The notes under the pieces: generated by a model | The model's input: only the letters and a program-made list of their open reading frames with translations | The model's database searches: none | What the model was told of the DNA's origin: nothing | In this document: positions 51,691-64,000 of the stretch, one piece after another | How positions within the stretch are numbered: position 1 is the stretch's first letter | Layout: each line of letters opens with the position of its first letter | Program-made: the position numbers and the translations under genes | Assembly (NCBI GenBank): GCA_964057225.1 | Contig: OZ059898.1 | Coordinates: forward strand, 6,076,001 to 6,140,000 | DNA from: Auanema rhodensis | Lineage: Eukaryota > Nematoda > Chromadorea > Rhabditida > Rhabditidae | DNA length: 64,000 nucleotides | Reading direction: 5' to 3'

Positions 51691-53779
51691 ATCTATGTAT
51701 ATATACTTATTATTTCTATCTCCCAAATATGTTATAGATTTTCGCCAACTTGAAATAAATCGAGATCAATCATGTGGTTTCTCTCTTTTTGTCATCCCAT
51801 GCTCTCATACAGCTTATGCTAATTTTTTCCATAGCTTTACTTCTATGAATATCAATGCAATTCTTTCAAGTATTCTTAATTATTACACAATCACTTTCGG
51901 AAAATTCTCTTCATTTTTTGTTTCTACCTACCAAAAAAAAGAATGCTATATCTTTTCCTGTGACGAAAATTCCATAAATTCACAGTTTGTTATTTTTCAT
52001 CAATCACTTTTGAAGACAACTGTTGTTAAACTGGTAGAAAATTTATGAAATTTCCTAATTTTTCTTTTTTTAATATCTCAAGTTCTATTATTTATTCATG
52101 GATGTTTTGTTTTTCAACTTAGGTAATTACGATGCATGACGATCAAGATGATAATAGTATGTCATCAAGATCATAATCTTCGATTCCATGCTGATGCAAC
52201 CTAAATAAACATTTTCTGTGTTAAATTATCTATATTGATAATATCAAACATATCGTGTGTTCTTTCTTCTTGATATTCTTGATTTTGTTGAACTTAAGAT
52301 TAATATTATATATTTTCATTAATATAATATCTGTGAATGTAGTAATTTCATGGTTCGCCTGCTTTGATACGCTTGAACCCCGAGATATCGACGAGGACTT
52401 CATGCAAATTACCTTTCATTTTACGGGAAAGAGTGCATTTCGCATTTTAAGGTCAATGTTCTATTTTACTGAAAAGTTCTTTTGTACTCTAGCTTTAAGT
52501 ATACATTTGGACTCAAAGCATGCTTAACTTAGTTTCTAGTGTCACCACAATCGATTCAGATTTCGTTTCTCGTTTATTTTGAACGGAGAAAACAAAAAAG
52601 TCAAATTTGATTTGTGTTATTTCTCATTATTGGACATAATTTGTGTTCTTGTAGTTTTAAAGTTTTCTTTTAAATTTAGCTCATGCTTGATTATTCCACT
52701 TCAAAAATATTGTAGTTAGACAAAATAAGTCTTAAAGCTTGTTAATTGATTATCTGAACTTTTATTTAATTTTTTTAAACAACTTTATTAAAATTTTTAA
52801 TTTCAAACTTAAACGAATGTTCTCCATTGATTCGATCTATTTCCCGTTTCAATATACCCATTTTGTGAGTACAGGTGGGCATTGAATATTATGGCCAATA
52901 CATTTCGCATGACTATGGTACTTTGAGAGAAACAGGTGTATAGACAGTTGATTGAACGAAGAACAGAGGGTGACCTGTTATACATGATTTCCGGAAGCCA
53001 TTCAGTTTTCCCTTAGTGCACTTATGTTCAAAGTGGGGAAAGGTGAAGTACAGTTTCTCACACCTATTCAACATAGTTGCTCTTGTCGTTGAGATTGTCC
53101 TTGTATCAGAAGCAGCAGTATAGCTGTTGTCTTGTGCTATCTAGGATGCAGATCTCGTTGCTCGGAAACGAGTTGCTTCGTTCTTTTACTTTACAATCTT
53201 CTATTCTGCTAATGTCTGCTTTTTCGTTTATTGAGTTTTCAATACTTTTATTCTTTCATATCATTAAGTCTTCAGAGTCTTGAATCTTTTCATTTCTCAA
53301 AAAATTAATATATATTGGAAAATATATCTTACGTTGCGAATTCAATAATTTTTACTATTCCTATAATTAAAATTTCATTCTTCATCTTTTTAATAATGAT
53401 ATCTTTTTTTTGTAGGCTTATTTCAGCTTTTTGAAATAATTGAGTAATAGCTAGCAACTACAATTCATGATTACCTCTCCAATTTTACCACTCGATTCAG
53501 CGTTTGTCATATCCAACTTGTTGTTTTATTTTTTGTTTTTCTGCTTCCTCTACTATTCAACCACTATATTCTCCGCCTTCCTTTTCACTAATACACTCGT
53601 TTCATCCGCGATATTCATAGACATTCTCTATTTATATCTCTAAAATATAATACTTTCATATTTTACCGTTTTTCATATTACGTTTTTGAAGTGATTTCTA
53701 TTATATATTTAAAGATATTTTTACTTTACTTATATTTTCTAGAAAACGGAAAAAATCTCTCAGTGTGGGCATCGGCCGA

Positions 53780-54471
53780 ATGAGTGCCAAAACCTCGCAT
53801 GACGCCTCAACAGATAATGTAAGTTTTCTATGTTCATTTTTATTTAACAAGATTCCTCATAATAAGATTATAATATAATTGTTTATACTTCCCCGGTAGT
53901 TATATTGCTAGTCTTATTACTCATTGCCTGATTTTAATTAATTTCTTCTTTTAATTCATTATACTTATTAAGCTCTATTAAACAGGATTTTCGTTTTGTT
54001 GTAAAATGTCAAGAAAATCAACTGTTCTACCCTAAAATTAGATAAAAACTAACATGACATAAGTTTACATATAACGTATTTTTCTTGTTACCATTTGAAT
54101 TGGAATCATTATAGTTGTGTTCATTCTGAAGCCATCAAGCTTGTTTTTCATTACTCTAGTCAATTGCACAACTTTCAAAAAAGTAAATTATTCCTTTTTA
54201 AGTATGTTCTCCATATATGAGTCTTTCTAATACCAATTTTTTCCTCGCATACCCTAAAATTGCCTGAATCATCCCAGCATCCGAAAATCAGAGTTCTACT
54301 GGAGTAACTACGGATGACGGTGTTGTATGCAAGGCCATATGTTCCTTTTTCTTATAATTACCTTATATCAAAAAGCCTGTCAGCTGCCCAACAGCAGCTG
54401 TATATTACTAAAAGACAGTAGTAATAGAATAATAAATTCAGAGAAGTTGCTTTTCACAAACGCCCTTGTTC

Positions 54472-54502
<31 letters not shown>

Positions 54503-56506
54503 CGTGTATTTTAAAAATAAAATCATTTTGAATGTAACTCCTGTAGCACGTGACCTATGCGGGAACTTAAAAATTCGACATACTGCTATTTTCTTTTCTT
54601 GTAAATAAGAAGTTCATACTTGAAAGAGAACTTGAGTTTTCCAAATAATGGAAATTTGAAAAACATTTGATATCTTTATGAGTTTGCTGGCAAATAAATT
54701 AAGATTTGCACCAGAAAGCAACAAAACTAGATAAGTAAATATGGCCTGAATTGAATTGAATATATTCTATATTATATGTAGTTGCTTCTGTATAGCTATA
54801 GACACCCACGTTCGATTTGAAGCAAAGAATAATTCATAGAATATTATGTAATAGTCTTAAAACCTTTTAACTATATGAAATGAATATGATGGGAATGATG
54901 AAAACTTGTTATAGCTTTAAATTCTCAAGTCAATATGTATATTAAAAATTTCAATGAATTAGTAGATTTATTAATTTAATCATTTTCTTATATGAGTCTG
55001 TTTTCAGGTGACTTTACGGCTAATTCTAGTTAGTGGGCGAACACATGAATTCTGTTTTACGCCTCAAACATCGGCTCATGATGTTACTCAACGTGTCTTT
55101 GAGCAATGGCCACTAGGTTTGTTTTAATATCAAATTCTGGAACTCATATTACAATAAGGAATATGTACTACATGTACGTATGTTCTTAGATGTTTGAGAC
55201 TTGCTTCTTTACTTCATATTACTATTGAATGTATTGTAAGATGCACTAGTGGCCCAGTTCTCCTCCGTTCTGGTTGTATATCTTTTCCGACGATTCGACC
55301 ACAAGGCCGGCTTCAACCCAAACATGTTCACTTTCTCTTCTCCTTTCTCTATATTCTCTATATTCTCTTTCATTCTGAATGCTCTTTTATACAATCTGTT
55401 TCTTTTCTGACTGAAGTAATACGTAGAGAAAGAGAAGTGTCAGAAAAGAAAAGACATATTGGCATATAGTGTGAAGTAAATGCATTCATGTGGCAGTCAG
55501 GGTTGAGATTTTAACGGGAGAACTTGACCAACGAAGCATTACATTACAGCATTTCTTGAAGCGTTAAAGAAACGAAAAAATCAACTCTAGTTAAAAAAGG
55601 CTTTTAAGAAAACAAATTAGTCTAGACATCAGTAATACTATGATTTAACTCAATATAAATGTACTTATATAGATTTGTACTTTGTCTATTTGTGAAAAAA
55701 GTTAGATATATTAGGAAAAAGCATGAATATTTCTTGAGGACACATGTTTTATCACATTCTCTCATTCTTGATTCTATTCTCGAAACCCTTCGAAAAGGGG
55801 AAATGGAATCTGTAGTTGTAAACATTCAGCTTCATGTTTGAAGCGCTTCATATATATCAAATTAAAAAATTTGTTTTCAGAATGGGAGGATGAGAAAGTC
55901 GATTCGGCATCTATGCTCAAGCTCATCTATCATGGTCGTTTCCTACACGGGTCCGTTACTCTTGGGGCTCTTCAATTACCTCCGGGTAAAACAACTGTCA
56001 TGCATCTAGTAACAAGAGAAAATTTACCTGAACCAAACTCAAGTGGTAAGTCGATAATATAAATGTATATGATTATTGAATTGGAAAAGAGTGTATATAT
56101 CTTCCAAACCGCTTTGAATACAATACAAGACGAATGAAAAGAGTAATTGGAAATAATTTGTCAACTAACAATACCCATGTATATTCATAAATAGTAAATA
56201 GAAATCTAGTTCGTCTTGCTAATTATATTGACTCAAAAACGGTATTCATGGGAATTGTTGTATATATCAAATTAGTCAGCGGACCATATAACGATATCGT
56301 TTATTTATCCCGCTGAATACTTCACGTGTGACAGGTGTGATGTTTTTAGTGGTATTCTTATAAAATTAATTCAAGTCATCCGTAAATCACATATGTCAAG
56401 TTAAAAATATTAAATATTCCATCTGTTCCTTGTTACAATTATTAATTTTTCAGATTCACTTGCTAAACGTAAACGAGGAGGATGTTGTCGATGCGCAGTC
56501 TCATGA
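53780..56506 (+). CDS. UBL3: Membrane-anchored ubiquitin-like protein UBL3
   Basis: UBL3/MUB proteins have a ubiquitin fold fixed to membranes by a lipid on a C-terminal CAAX cysteine; in animals UBL3 helps sort proteins into small extracellular vesicles. Five exons: 53780-53818, 54292-54324, 55008-55116, 55881-56045 and 56454-56506 (399 nt, 132 residues; human UBL3 has 117). The ubiquitin-like part reads VTLRLILVSGRTHEF, TSAHDVTQRVFEQWP, LKLIYHGRFLHGSVTLGALQ and PPGKTTVMHLVTRENLPEPN, all UBL3 hallmarks. The tail is basic (AKRKRGG), then CCRCAVS with a terminal CAVS box; the preceding Cys residues could be palmitoylated, and the Ser favours farnesyl. There is no diglycine end, so it is not conjugated like ubiquitin. 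The short N-terminal exons are less certain; the frame stays open upstream of the ATG to an acceptor at 53744. Confidence 0.9.
54477..54502. repeat. (AT)n microsatellite
   Basis: 26 nt of AT repeats inside UBL3 intron 2. Confidence 0.95.
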
Positions 56507-58110
56507 AAAATATTTGAATTTTTCTAAGAATCTTGCCACTTATGTTTATGATCGGTTTGAGCTTTTGTTTCCATATCTTCTCTTTCATTATTGTCATTTG
56601 GTGCCTATTTTTCACCAATCTTGAACATTTTTTTGAAAGAATCTCCATAAGAAAGAGTTCGGATGATCCCTTCCCCTCGTACACAACAGGTTCATGTTTC
56701 GCATTTTTTTTGAATTAAGTAGGGTTCAATGTATTTTTCAATTATTTTGGAAATGTATTATCTCTATTAGCGTTCATTCATAGACTTATTCCAATTGAAT
56801 TACGACCTCTTACGTGCTGACCTCTTGTACGTGTACCATGATCTTCTTTCTCTTTAATTTTTTTTGATGCACTGAAAATTGAAAGGGAGAATTACATACA
56901 TTCGATTTCGCTTTTCTTTATTCAAATTTTATTTTTAGTAATTTTTGAAAATATATACATATGTATTTTATTTTTTTTTTGTCATGTTTTTCCTACAATC
57001 AAATCATCTATACTCAAAAGTTCTATTAATGTACATTTTTTCATTACCATTCATCTTTTTTAGACAATTAATATCGCTTCTTATGTCTTTAAAATTTGTG
57101 ATAATTTTCTATTCAAACATACTGTGCTTCAAGCTCTCCCTGTTTCGGCGCCTAGTCTCTAGTCCATTATTTCTGAGAACTCATACTTTTCAAGAAATTA
57201 CAAATCGAATTTCAAACTTATATTTGTGAAAGATGCGCAAGTGTTTCCAAAAATATCATAATGCTCCTATCTTTTACAAAACTTCGATAAGTATTGTCTG
57301 TTTTCTTGGATCATCATAATCATATACTCAACATCGAAGTCGTGCCTTCCTGGTTGTCAACTCGAAATTGAGCCTAATCAAGTTTCCACAACATCATGGA
57401 TATTGTAGAATTTCTTTTTTTTGTTTTTTTTCGCTTGTTGCGTTTGTCACAATCAAACTAGCTTTCATTGATAACTCTGGTCGATTTTTGTTTTTATATC
57501 TCTTATTCATTGTAATGAAAAGAGAAACTTATAGAATAAAATATTTTAATGACAATCTGTGTTTATTATAGAAATTATTTCAAAATATGAATTCGAATAA
57601 TTCATAAAAAAAGATGAAACATTGTTTTGAAAATATTGTACAAATTGAATCGATCGTTTCCTCATAAATTCTTTGTGATTTTCAGAAGTAGATATTGTTC
57701 AAAACATATTATATGGCTTAACTATAGGGAATTATCACTAAATCACATACTATCACGTAAACAACATGAAATGAAAACAAAAGACTGTTATGGTAATTCA
57801 ATCAAAGAAATATGGAAATCAAATAGGCATATCTGGGAACTTTGTCATGAATGAACATAGAACACATGTTGGAATAACTGTCTTGAACAATATTTTCTCG
57901 AATTAAAAGTTTATTAAACATATCGAAATATCCTCTGGAAAAATAACCATATATTTTGATTTACATTCATTAGCTCAAATTAAATCTGATTGTTGAAGTG
58001 AACGCCAGTCACAAACAATAAATGACACTATAAGGTGTTTTGCTAACAAAACGACTATATTGGCAACAATATACAATATCAATGAGTATTTACAATGATA
58101 ATTATAGGTT
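56507..58110. other. Convergent 3' region between UBL3 and the SH3 adaptor
   Basis: About 1.6 kb, T-rich on the plus strand, with hydrophobic AT-driven frames such as 56945-57229 that I do not accept as genes. The 3' UTRs of both genes are expected here. Confidence 0.5.
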
Positions 58111-60704
58111 CTAATCAAGAACAACTTTTTTTTTAGGAATTAAGCCTGCAGGTAATGATTTAAATTCTTCAAGTTTAGCATTATATAAATATTCATCCAC
58201 CTGAAAAATTATATGTTAACAACTTGTAAATTCTACTGATGCTTACGCTTTCAACAATAGCTATTCTATCCCCTTTGTTAACATATAAATTGGACGGATC
58301 ATTAGTTTGATGATCTTCAATAACAGTAGCCAACTGAAACAGATTGAACACACATAATTATGATTTTCAGCTAAAAAATCGGACCTGCTTAGCCTGATGT
58401 CCCAAGGAAGAAATCGAAGCTAAACCACTTGGGCTCTTTTTCATAGGAGAAGAAGTAAGGAAAGTCATAGGAGCAAGACCAGTCATTCCTTTGCATGTTC
58501 CTCTGATCCAATCTGATCCAACATACTCCAGTATAGCAACTTCATCGCCTAAAATATACACTGACATAAGAAACTTATGAAGAAAAAGAGTACCAGCTTG
58601 AAAAATTAAATCATCAGCTACTCTAGAATCATAATCATAAGCGGCAAACATAACAGTTAAAGGTGCTGTAGGCTGGACGCTAAAAGAGAAAACAAGAGGT
58701 GTATGAGTACAGCTTGAAAATCTTACGAGTATGATGCACTATATGGTACAGCATGTAATGTAGCGCAGCTAACAAAGTTTGCAGGAAAGATTCCTGATCT
58801 TCCATGGAGTTCTCCACGAAGCCAATCAGCATTAACCCATTCAATAAGATTAATCTGGTCATTTGCACGAAACTGAAAGGAAAAAGAAATGAAAACTTGA
58901 TTGGTTTCTGAAACCTGTAAATCCTCAGAAGCTGGAGAAGCATAATCATATAATGCCGTTGCCATATTTTTCGGTTCAGCATATTTAGGATATGAAGGAA
59001 CACTTGAAGGTACACATGAAGACAACGGCACTTTGATATCTAAATAACTGAATGGAATGATGCCATGCTTTCCTGTTCTAGTATTATATCCTGTAAGAAA
59101 ATCCTAAATAACAATGAGAAATAAACCTCACAATACCATAAATCCATTGTGCATCTACTTCACGTTTTAACACAATTAAATCTCCAACTTCGCCGGATAA
59201 CTCATCAAATTGACTACCACTAAACTGATACGAAACAAAAGCATGCGGTCCTGATGAATGGTCTTCATTTCCTTAAATGAATAAAACCATAGTATATTCC
59301 GAAGTGTATCATATTTGATTAAAATAATCATAATATTATTATTTTTCTGTAACACAAGACAACACGAATTCGTACTAGTAGTTTGAGCAGGTTTCGGAGG
59401 AGGCGGCCGACTAGGTGCTGGAGAGATCGAGACTATAGGCTTTGGGGGCGGCTGTGATGATGTAGAATTGGGAGATCTGGTAGACTTGATCTGAGAAGGC
59501 ATGCTAACACCTATACATAACACAACACTAATGTTAGCACAAACAACAAAAATATCAATTAACTCACCAGAAGTATAGTTTGCCGCATTCTTGAGGTGTA
59601 TGTTTTGTAATTCTGAAACTATGGACGAGACACCGACATTTGATGCTGAATGGGACGATGGTGACGGAGTAAATTTGCTGTAAATCTTCCGTATTTTACC
59701 AATTCAACCGTTTTTCTCACTTTGTAGGAATAGGTGGTACAGGTTTGCTGTCATAGTCTTTCGGAGACGGTCGATGTGGTGGTGGAGCTGGTTTACTATC
59801 AAAAGTTTTTTTCGGTGGTGCAGGCTTTTGGCTTTCGCTTAAAAGGTTTAACATCTAAAAGAAGGATTTAGTTCATAAAATTCAAGACTACCAACTTGAT
59901 TCCTAGTTTCCGGATTTTTGGCAGCATTAATAGCAGCATTTCTGATTATTGGATTTTTAGCTGCTGCCATAGCAGCTTTTTGAACTTCAGGCCGTTTGGC
60001 AGCTTCGAAGAAAGCTTTAGCCGCAGATACAGAAAATGCATCTGAAAAACAAATAATGTCAAATTGAAAGCCGAAAAATTAAGAAAAAGTTGTATTGCTC
60101 ATGTTTCACTCTAAAGAATTTGATAAGAAAATCATAAAATGGAGCAATAGTTTAAAAATCAAACCTTACCTGATTTAGACATATCTGCAAATTTTTCGTC
60201 AAATTAAATAAATTTTAATAAATATTTAGTACCCTTCCAAATTCAAAAAAAAAACGGTTTGATATTATTCAATAGAATGAGTCATTTGACGAAGTATATG
60301 CTATGTTCACTGGCAAAAACGAGATATTGATCGTTTTCTGACGGGCCACCCCTTTATGTCTTCAGGCACACCAAAGATGTCCTAATATAATGTTTTAATC
60401 CTACACGCTAAGTGTTCTGATGTTTTAGCGATGAGCTATTTTTAAATAAGTATTTTTTGTTTATTTTATATAATAGTTATGAAATGACGTAGCTACGCTT
60501 ATAATATATCCTTCGAATATCTAAATTTTATCTTTTAGCGCTTCTGTATGATTAATTTTTACTTAAAAGTTAACTGTCATTATGAATATAAAAAAAAGTA
60601 GAAAAATGTAACGAAAACTTACTGGCGTTTTCATCCTGTATATCGGCAGATCTAGTTTCTTTTCTATGTGGAGGTGGTGGAGGAATTGATTGAGAAGCAT
60701 ACAT
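58111..60704 (-). CDS. Multi-SH3-domain adaptor (SH3D19-like)
   Basis: A cytoplasmic scaffold with proline-rich and SH3 parts. The N-terminus has PPPPPH, then an Ala-rich repeat (AAKAFFEAAKRPEVQKAA and AAAKNPIIRNAAINAAKNPE) and proline-rich stretches (SQPPPKP, SRPPPPKP). Three clear SH3 domains follow: HAFVSYQF..DELSGEVGDLIVL, TALYDYAS..EDLQFRANDQINLIEW with GIFPANFV, and FAAYDYDS..DDLIFQAGDEVAIL with GLAPMTFL. A fourth, weaker SH3 near the C-terminus contains VNKGDRIAIVE and AGLIPKK. Such proteins link endocytosis, actin and signalling partners; SH3D19/Eve-1 is the best animal parallel I can offer, but the match is by layout. Exon 1 is 60623-60704, exon 2 a 15-nt microexon (60170-60184) containing an in-frame ATG that could act as a second start. 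Confidence 0.85.
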
Positions 60705-61503
60705 TTTCTATCACTAAGAATGATGAATAGTCTATCTTAATGACGACGTTTGATAAGCAAGATATGTTTTATTAAATTAAGGTTCAAAAGATAACGATAT
60801 TAAAAAGTGAAGAAGATTGTATAGCTTGGCACTAGAGTTGCTGCCCTTACCAGCATTTGAATGGAGTCAAACAGTGTTTCGTCTGCAAATAAAACTAACA
60901 CAAAGAATGTTAGAAGCCAAACTTTCAGAATCTTATGTATGCACAGCGTTTTTCACTATATACATTAATATACTTTTGAACATTCTTCTTATTTGTGTTT
61001 TATAGTTAAGTTTGATGAATTTTGTTTCAGTTTTGTAGTTTGTAAAGCGAAGAAGTTTGAATATATGTAGATTTGATTTGCATTTTTTGAATTTCACCTT
61101 GTAAAATAGTTGTGGGTATATACGGGTACGCTTGAACAAATAAAATCGATACCCATCTTTACTGTATGATTCAATATATTTTATTTCGTAAGAAAATATG
61201 TTTGATTTTTTCCAACGATCTGTTCACTTTACGTTGCGAGCTGTTTATAATCGATCACCATCAGATGACACAGGCATAAGAACCTGAGCGCTATTTGGAC
61301 ATATCTTACCATTATCGGCTTTTTCCAGTAATTATAATCGATATATACCCTATTTTGTATTTATGTATTGTATTCTTTGTGGAATTTTTGTTAGCAAATG
61401 AACTTTTTTTTGTTTTTTGTTGTTTGATTGTCTAACATCATTTAAAATTTTTTATCAAAGTAGTACTAGTAATATTGAATTTTACTTTTTCAGTTTACAT
61501 ATT
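60705..61503. other. Divergent region between the SH3 adaptor and the RBM33-like gene
   Basis: About 0.8 kb between outward-facing starts. Frames at 60817-61139 are AT-driven. A U-rich acceptor (CTTTTTCAG, ending 61493) lies 10 nt before the RBM33-like ATG. Confidence 0.5.
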
Positions 61504-64000
61504 ATGACTGCTGTCGAAACATTGGATGAAGAAGAACTCTTGAATGGGTCGGCATTACTTTTGGTTTGTTACTTTTGTTATTAATTTTATAAATTCCTTT
61601 CGTTTAGGACAACTTGGATGAAGACGCTCTTCTGGGACCGATCAGTAGGACAAATACCACAGATTTTGATATAGATAATGCTGAGCAAGAACTTCTAGGG
61701 GAAGTAAGTTAACTTGTGTTGGCCTTATTGTTTTATTCTGCTTACAATCAGATTATATATAATGTTTTAATTTATTGAGAAGCGTTTATTTGATAATTTT
61801 GTGTTAACATTAGAGACACTTTTCTAAAATTGTCTATTTCTATCACTTCTCTCTTATCCAAACCATTTTTATAACAGCCTTTTCTTGTTTTTCGCCCATG
61901 AAGGTGTTTTACCCAGTCATCATGTTTCCCCGTTTGCGAGTGGATTTAATTGGATACACGAGTTTATGATGCAGTTATAGTATTTTTGGCTTTTCAAAGT
62001 CAAAAGTAAAGCTTTCGTTCTCTATTAATTTATTTGTTAGTCCTTCCTCAATGGCTTTTTTATCCCATGTTCTAGGGTTTTCTTTAATTTTATGTATTTG
62101 TTGAATGTTTCTGCTCTGAATGCCTGGCCACTTCCATTCCTTGCACTTCCCATAATCATTGATACGCCTTTGCTGGTCTCTGGAATGTCAGGGCTCTTTT
62201 ACAAGTTTCATTTTTGAAATGTTATTGCTTGCTTTCTCTGAAATGATGACTGTCGGGTAAATCCCGGTGGTTGTATTACATGCGTTTTTTCATATTCAGG
62301 CTTTTCATCAACAATATTGTACTAGGTTGATGGTGCCAATAAACAAATAAAATTATGAGATAAGTATGGGGTTACGTACACTCAGGTAGCATTCGAGAAA
62401 AACATAAAATCCCTCTAAATTCTATATGGGCTTTTTTTGAATTATTCGAAAATATCGGACGTTTTACGAACGAGGATGACTTTATGACTACGTGTCTGTA
62501 GATGTCATGGTCGATTTCATATTCATTATATGTTGGGAACTAAAGATTTCATTTTGCCTACAGGATGCGGTTCAATATGAGGTCCCGACTTGCCCAGATG
62601 CTAGCTTTGACAAGGAAGAATTGGATTATGATGAGGATGAAGATGAAGACAAAGAAGAAAGAGTAGGGCGTTTCACGTCTGAACGAACGAAGGTATACAA
62701 ATCTTGCCATAATTTTTTTTATACTTTTTTAACTTTAAAGCAAGCCACAGCCTCTTCCACTGTTCCAAATAAAGCTAATTCATCTAACCAAACCCACAAA
62801 AAGGGAGATGAAAATAAGAAAAATTGGAACAATAATCGTGGAGGAGCTTTTAACAATAGAGGTCGTTCTAATCAATGGAATAATCGTGGCGGAAGTGTAA
62901 GAGTATCCTTCTAACAAAGTTCTAATTATTCGATATAGATGGGTATGAGAGGTCGCGGTCCCATGATGAATAACTTTGGAGGACCTCCTTCGTTATTAAC
63001 TATGCAAATGGAACCCCCCATTATGCTAAACCAAAATGGTGGTAAAATTTTGATAAATCCTAATTTTGCTGCTCCGTTACACCCCCCACACCCGCAGCCA
63101 TTAGGTAGTACAATTAAGTATTTAGAGTACTAATTTCTTGAATCTTTAGTACGCTTGAATCTACCAGGTGCTCCTCCTATTTCTCTCGGTTCTTCAGCCG
63201 TGCCTAGTATGCCTATTGGTTCTAATTCAGTAGGTCCTATAGTTCCTCGTCTTCCGAATGGGATTCCTTTGGTTCCAAGTAATTATTTATACTTGATAAT
63301 ACGAAAATATTTGTTTTTTTAGTCCCCAACCTGCCTCCTAATCATGGAATGGCTGGGTTTGGAAATAATCTTATAAATAGGCATTATGGGTCTTCCAATT
63401 CCTCAGCCTATTCTGGCGGTTGGGATCAGAAAGTAGAAGAGTTTATCAATAGTGGTCTCCGCAAACCTAAAAGGAGGAGTTCATCTTATAGTAGTAGAAG
63501 TAACTCTAGCTCATATAGTGGAAGGTAAGAGTTGAACCGCTATCTTAAAACATTTGACATTCTTTAAGCTCCAAATCTCGATCCCGGTCTCGCTCCCGGA
63601 GTCGATCTCCTAGAAAGCATCATAGATCAGATAAGAGATACAGACATGAAAAGGATAGTAGAAGGAATGGAGAAAGAAACCTTAGAGGAAGAAGAGGAGG
63701 AAGAGGAGGACCCGGAAGCCGCAGATATGATCGATCGGACCGATCCAGAAAAGACGAAAGAGGAGAGGTATTCGAATATTATGGAGACTTATTTTTGAAT
63801 CAACTATATTTAATAGGTAGCTGCTGAATGCGCCAAAGTTGTTGGGGTAGACAAGGATTATCTTACCAAGGTGGAGGAACAAAAGCGATTGAGGGAAGAA
63901 ATGCTTCGAATGAAAGAACAGCGAAGACACGGTGCTGATGAAAAGCCCAGAGCAGAGATATCTGAAGGGAAGGTAATGAAGCAGGAATTATCCGGATAGT
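61504..64000 (+). CDS. RBM33-like RNA-binding protein (may continue past the window)
   Basis: Similar in layout to RBM33, a vertebrate mRNA-export and m6A-linked protein. The first exons are 61504-61563, 61608-61703 and 62564-62692. The acidic N-terminus has short EELLNG, EDALLGP and QELLGE motifs, then DYDEDEDEDKEERVGRFTSE, like the RBM33 acidic box followed by a basic element. An Asn/Arg/Gly region (NNRGGAFNNRGRSNQWNNRG), RGRGPMMNNF and the segment KILINPNFAAP (RBM33 has a similar IHINPHF element) come next, then Pro/Gly/Ser-rich exons, an Arg-Ser run ([12 protein letters not shown]) with RGRRGGRGG, and the helix VEEQKRLREEMLRMKEQ, also typical of RBM33. The RNA-recognition domain at the end of vertebrate RBM33 is not seen; the frame either stops at 63997-63999 or splices at a donor near 63975 into sequence beyond the window. 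Confidence 0.75.

Larger units (their letters stand above)
48024..53779. other. 5.7 kb region between rpt-6 and UBL3, mostly without genes
   Basis: AT-rich with T-rich runs, a pyrimidine tract at 51478-51690 and a purine stretch near 50940-51000. It contains one weak two-exon candidate (48492-48880) and an inverted repeat at 50280-50312. Scattered open segments, for example near 49650-49790, were not linked into a gene. It could hold 5' UTR exons of UBL3. Confidence 0.5.

Noticed and set aside
56945-57229. 94-codon hydrophobic frame after UBL3
   Set aside because: Phe/Ile/Leu content follows T-rich DNA; no start context, splice partner or motif.

Overview
The window looks like nuclear DNA of a nematode. 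It is AT-rich (by eye about 30% GC outside genes). Coding genes are cut by many 40-60 nt introns. Two gene products are typical of nematodes: a secreted Gly/Cys/Tyr-repeat protein ending in a ground-like domain, and a secreted protein of five ShK (six-cysteine) modules. Most genes have a U-rich 3' splice acceptor just before the start codon with no upstream coding exon visible, as expected where a spliced leader is added in trans. I cannot name the species. Exon models were built by hand from open frames, splice signals, phase and remembered family motifs.

Layout. 1-6974 (-): most of TM1 to TM5 of a biogenic-amine receptor (serotonin 5-HT1-like), with a 5.2 kb first intron and running off the left edge. 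7.0-23.7 kb: a gene desert with microsatellites and long purine/pyrimidine tracts. 23.7-27.75 kb: a head-to-head pair of secreted-protein genes (ShK protein on -, ground-like protein on +), each with its own TATA box. 28.1-36.2 kb: three housekeeping or membrane genes on -: FIP1, VPS36 and an MFSD6-type transporter. 38.1-44.35 kb: ornithine aminotransferase, a FAXC/CDR GST-like protein and aspartyl aminopeptidase, all on +. 44.5-45.8 kb (-): an eight-exon multi-pass membrane protein that I do not recognise. 46.3-48.0 kb (+): proteasome ATPase Rpt6. 48.0-53.8 kb: mostly empty, with one weak two-exon candidate and hairpins. 53.8-56.5 kb (+): prenylated ubiquitin-like protein UBL3. 58.1-60.7 kb (-): a four-SH3 adaptor. 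61.5 kb to the end (+): an RBM33-like RNA-binding protein.

The genes do not form one pathway. Themes that can be read are mRNA processing and export (FIP1, RBM33-like), ubiquitin, endosome and proteasome (VPS36, UBL3, Rpt6), amino-acid and peptide turnover (OAT, aspartyl aminopeptidase) and extracellular matrix or cuticle (ground-like, ShK). Points most worth a second look are the unrecognised membrane protein, three introns with non-standard ends, the Cys-then-Tyr repeat layout of the ground-like protein, and a 15-nt microexon in the SH3 adaptor.
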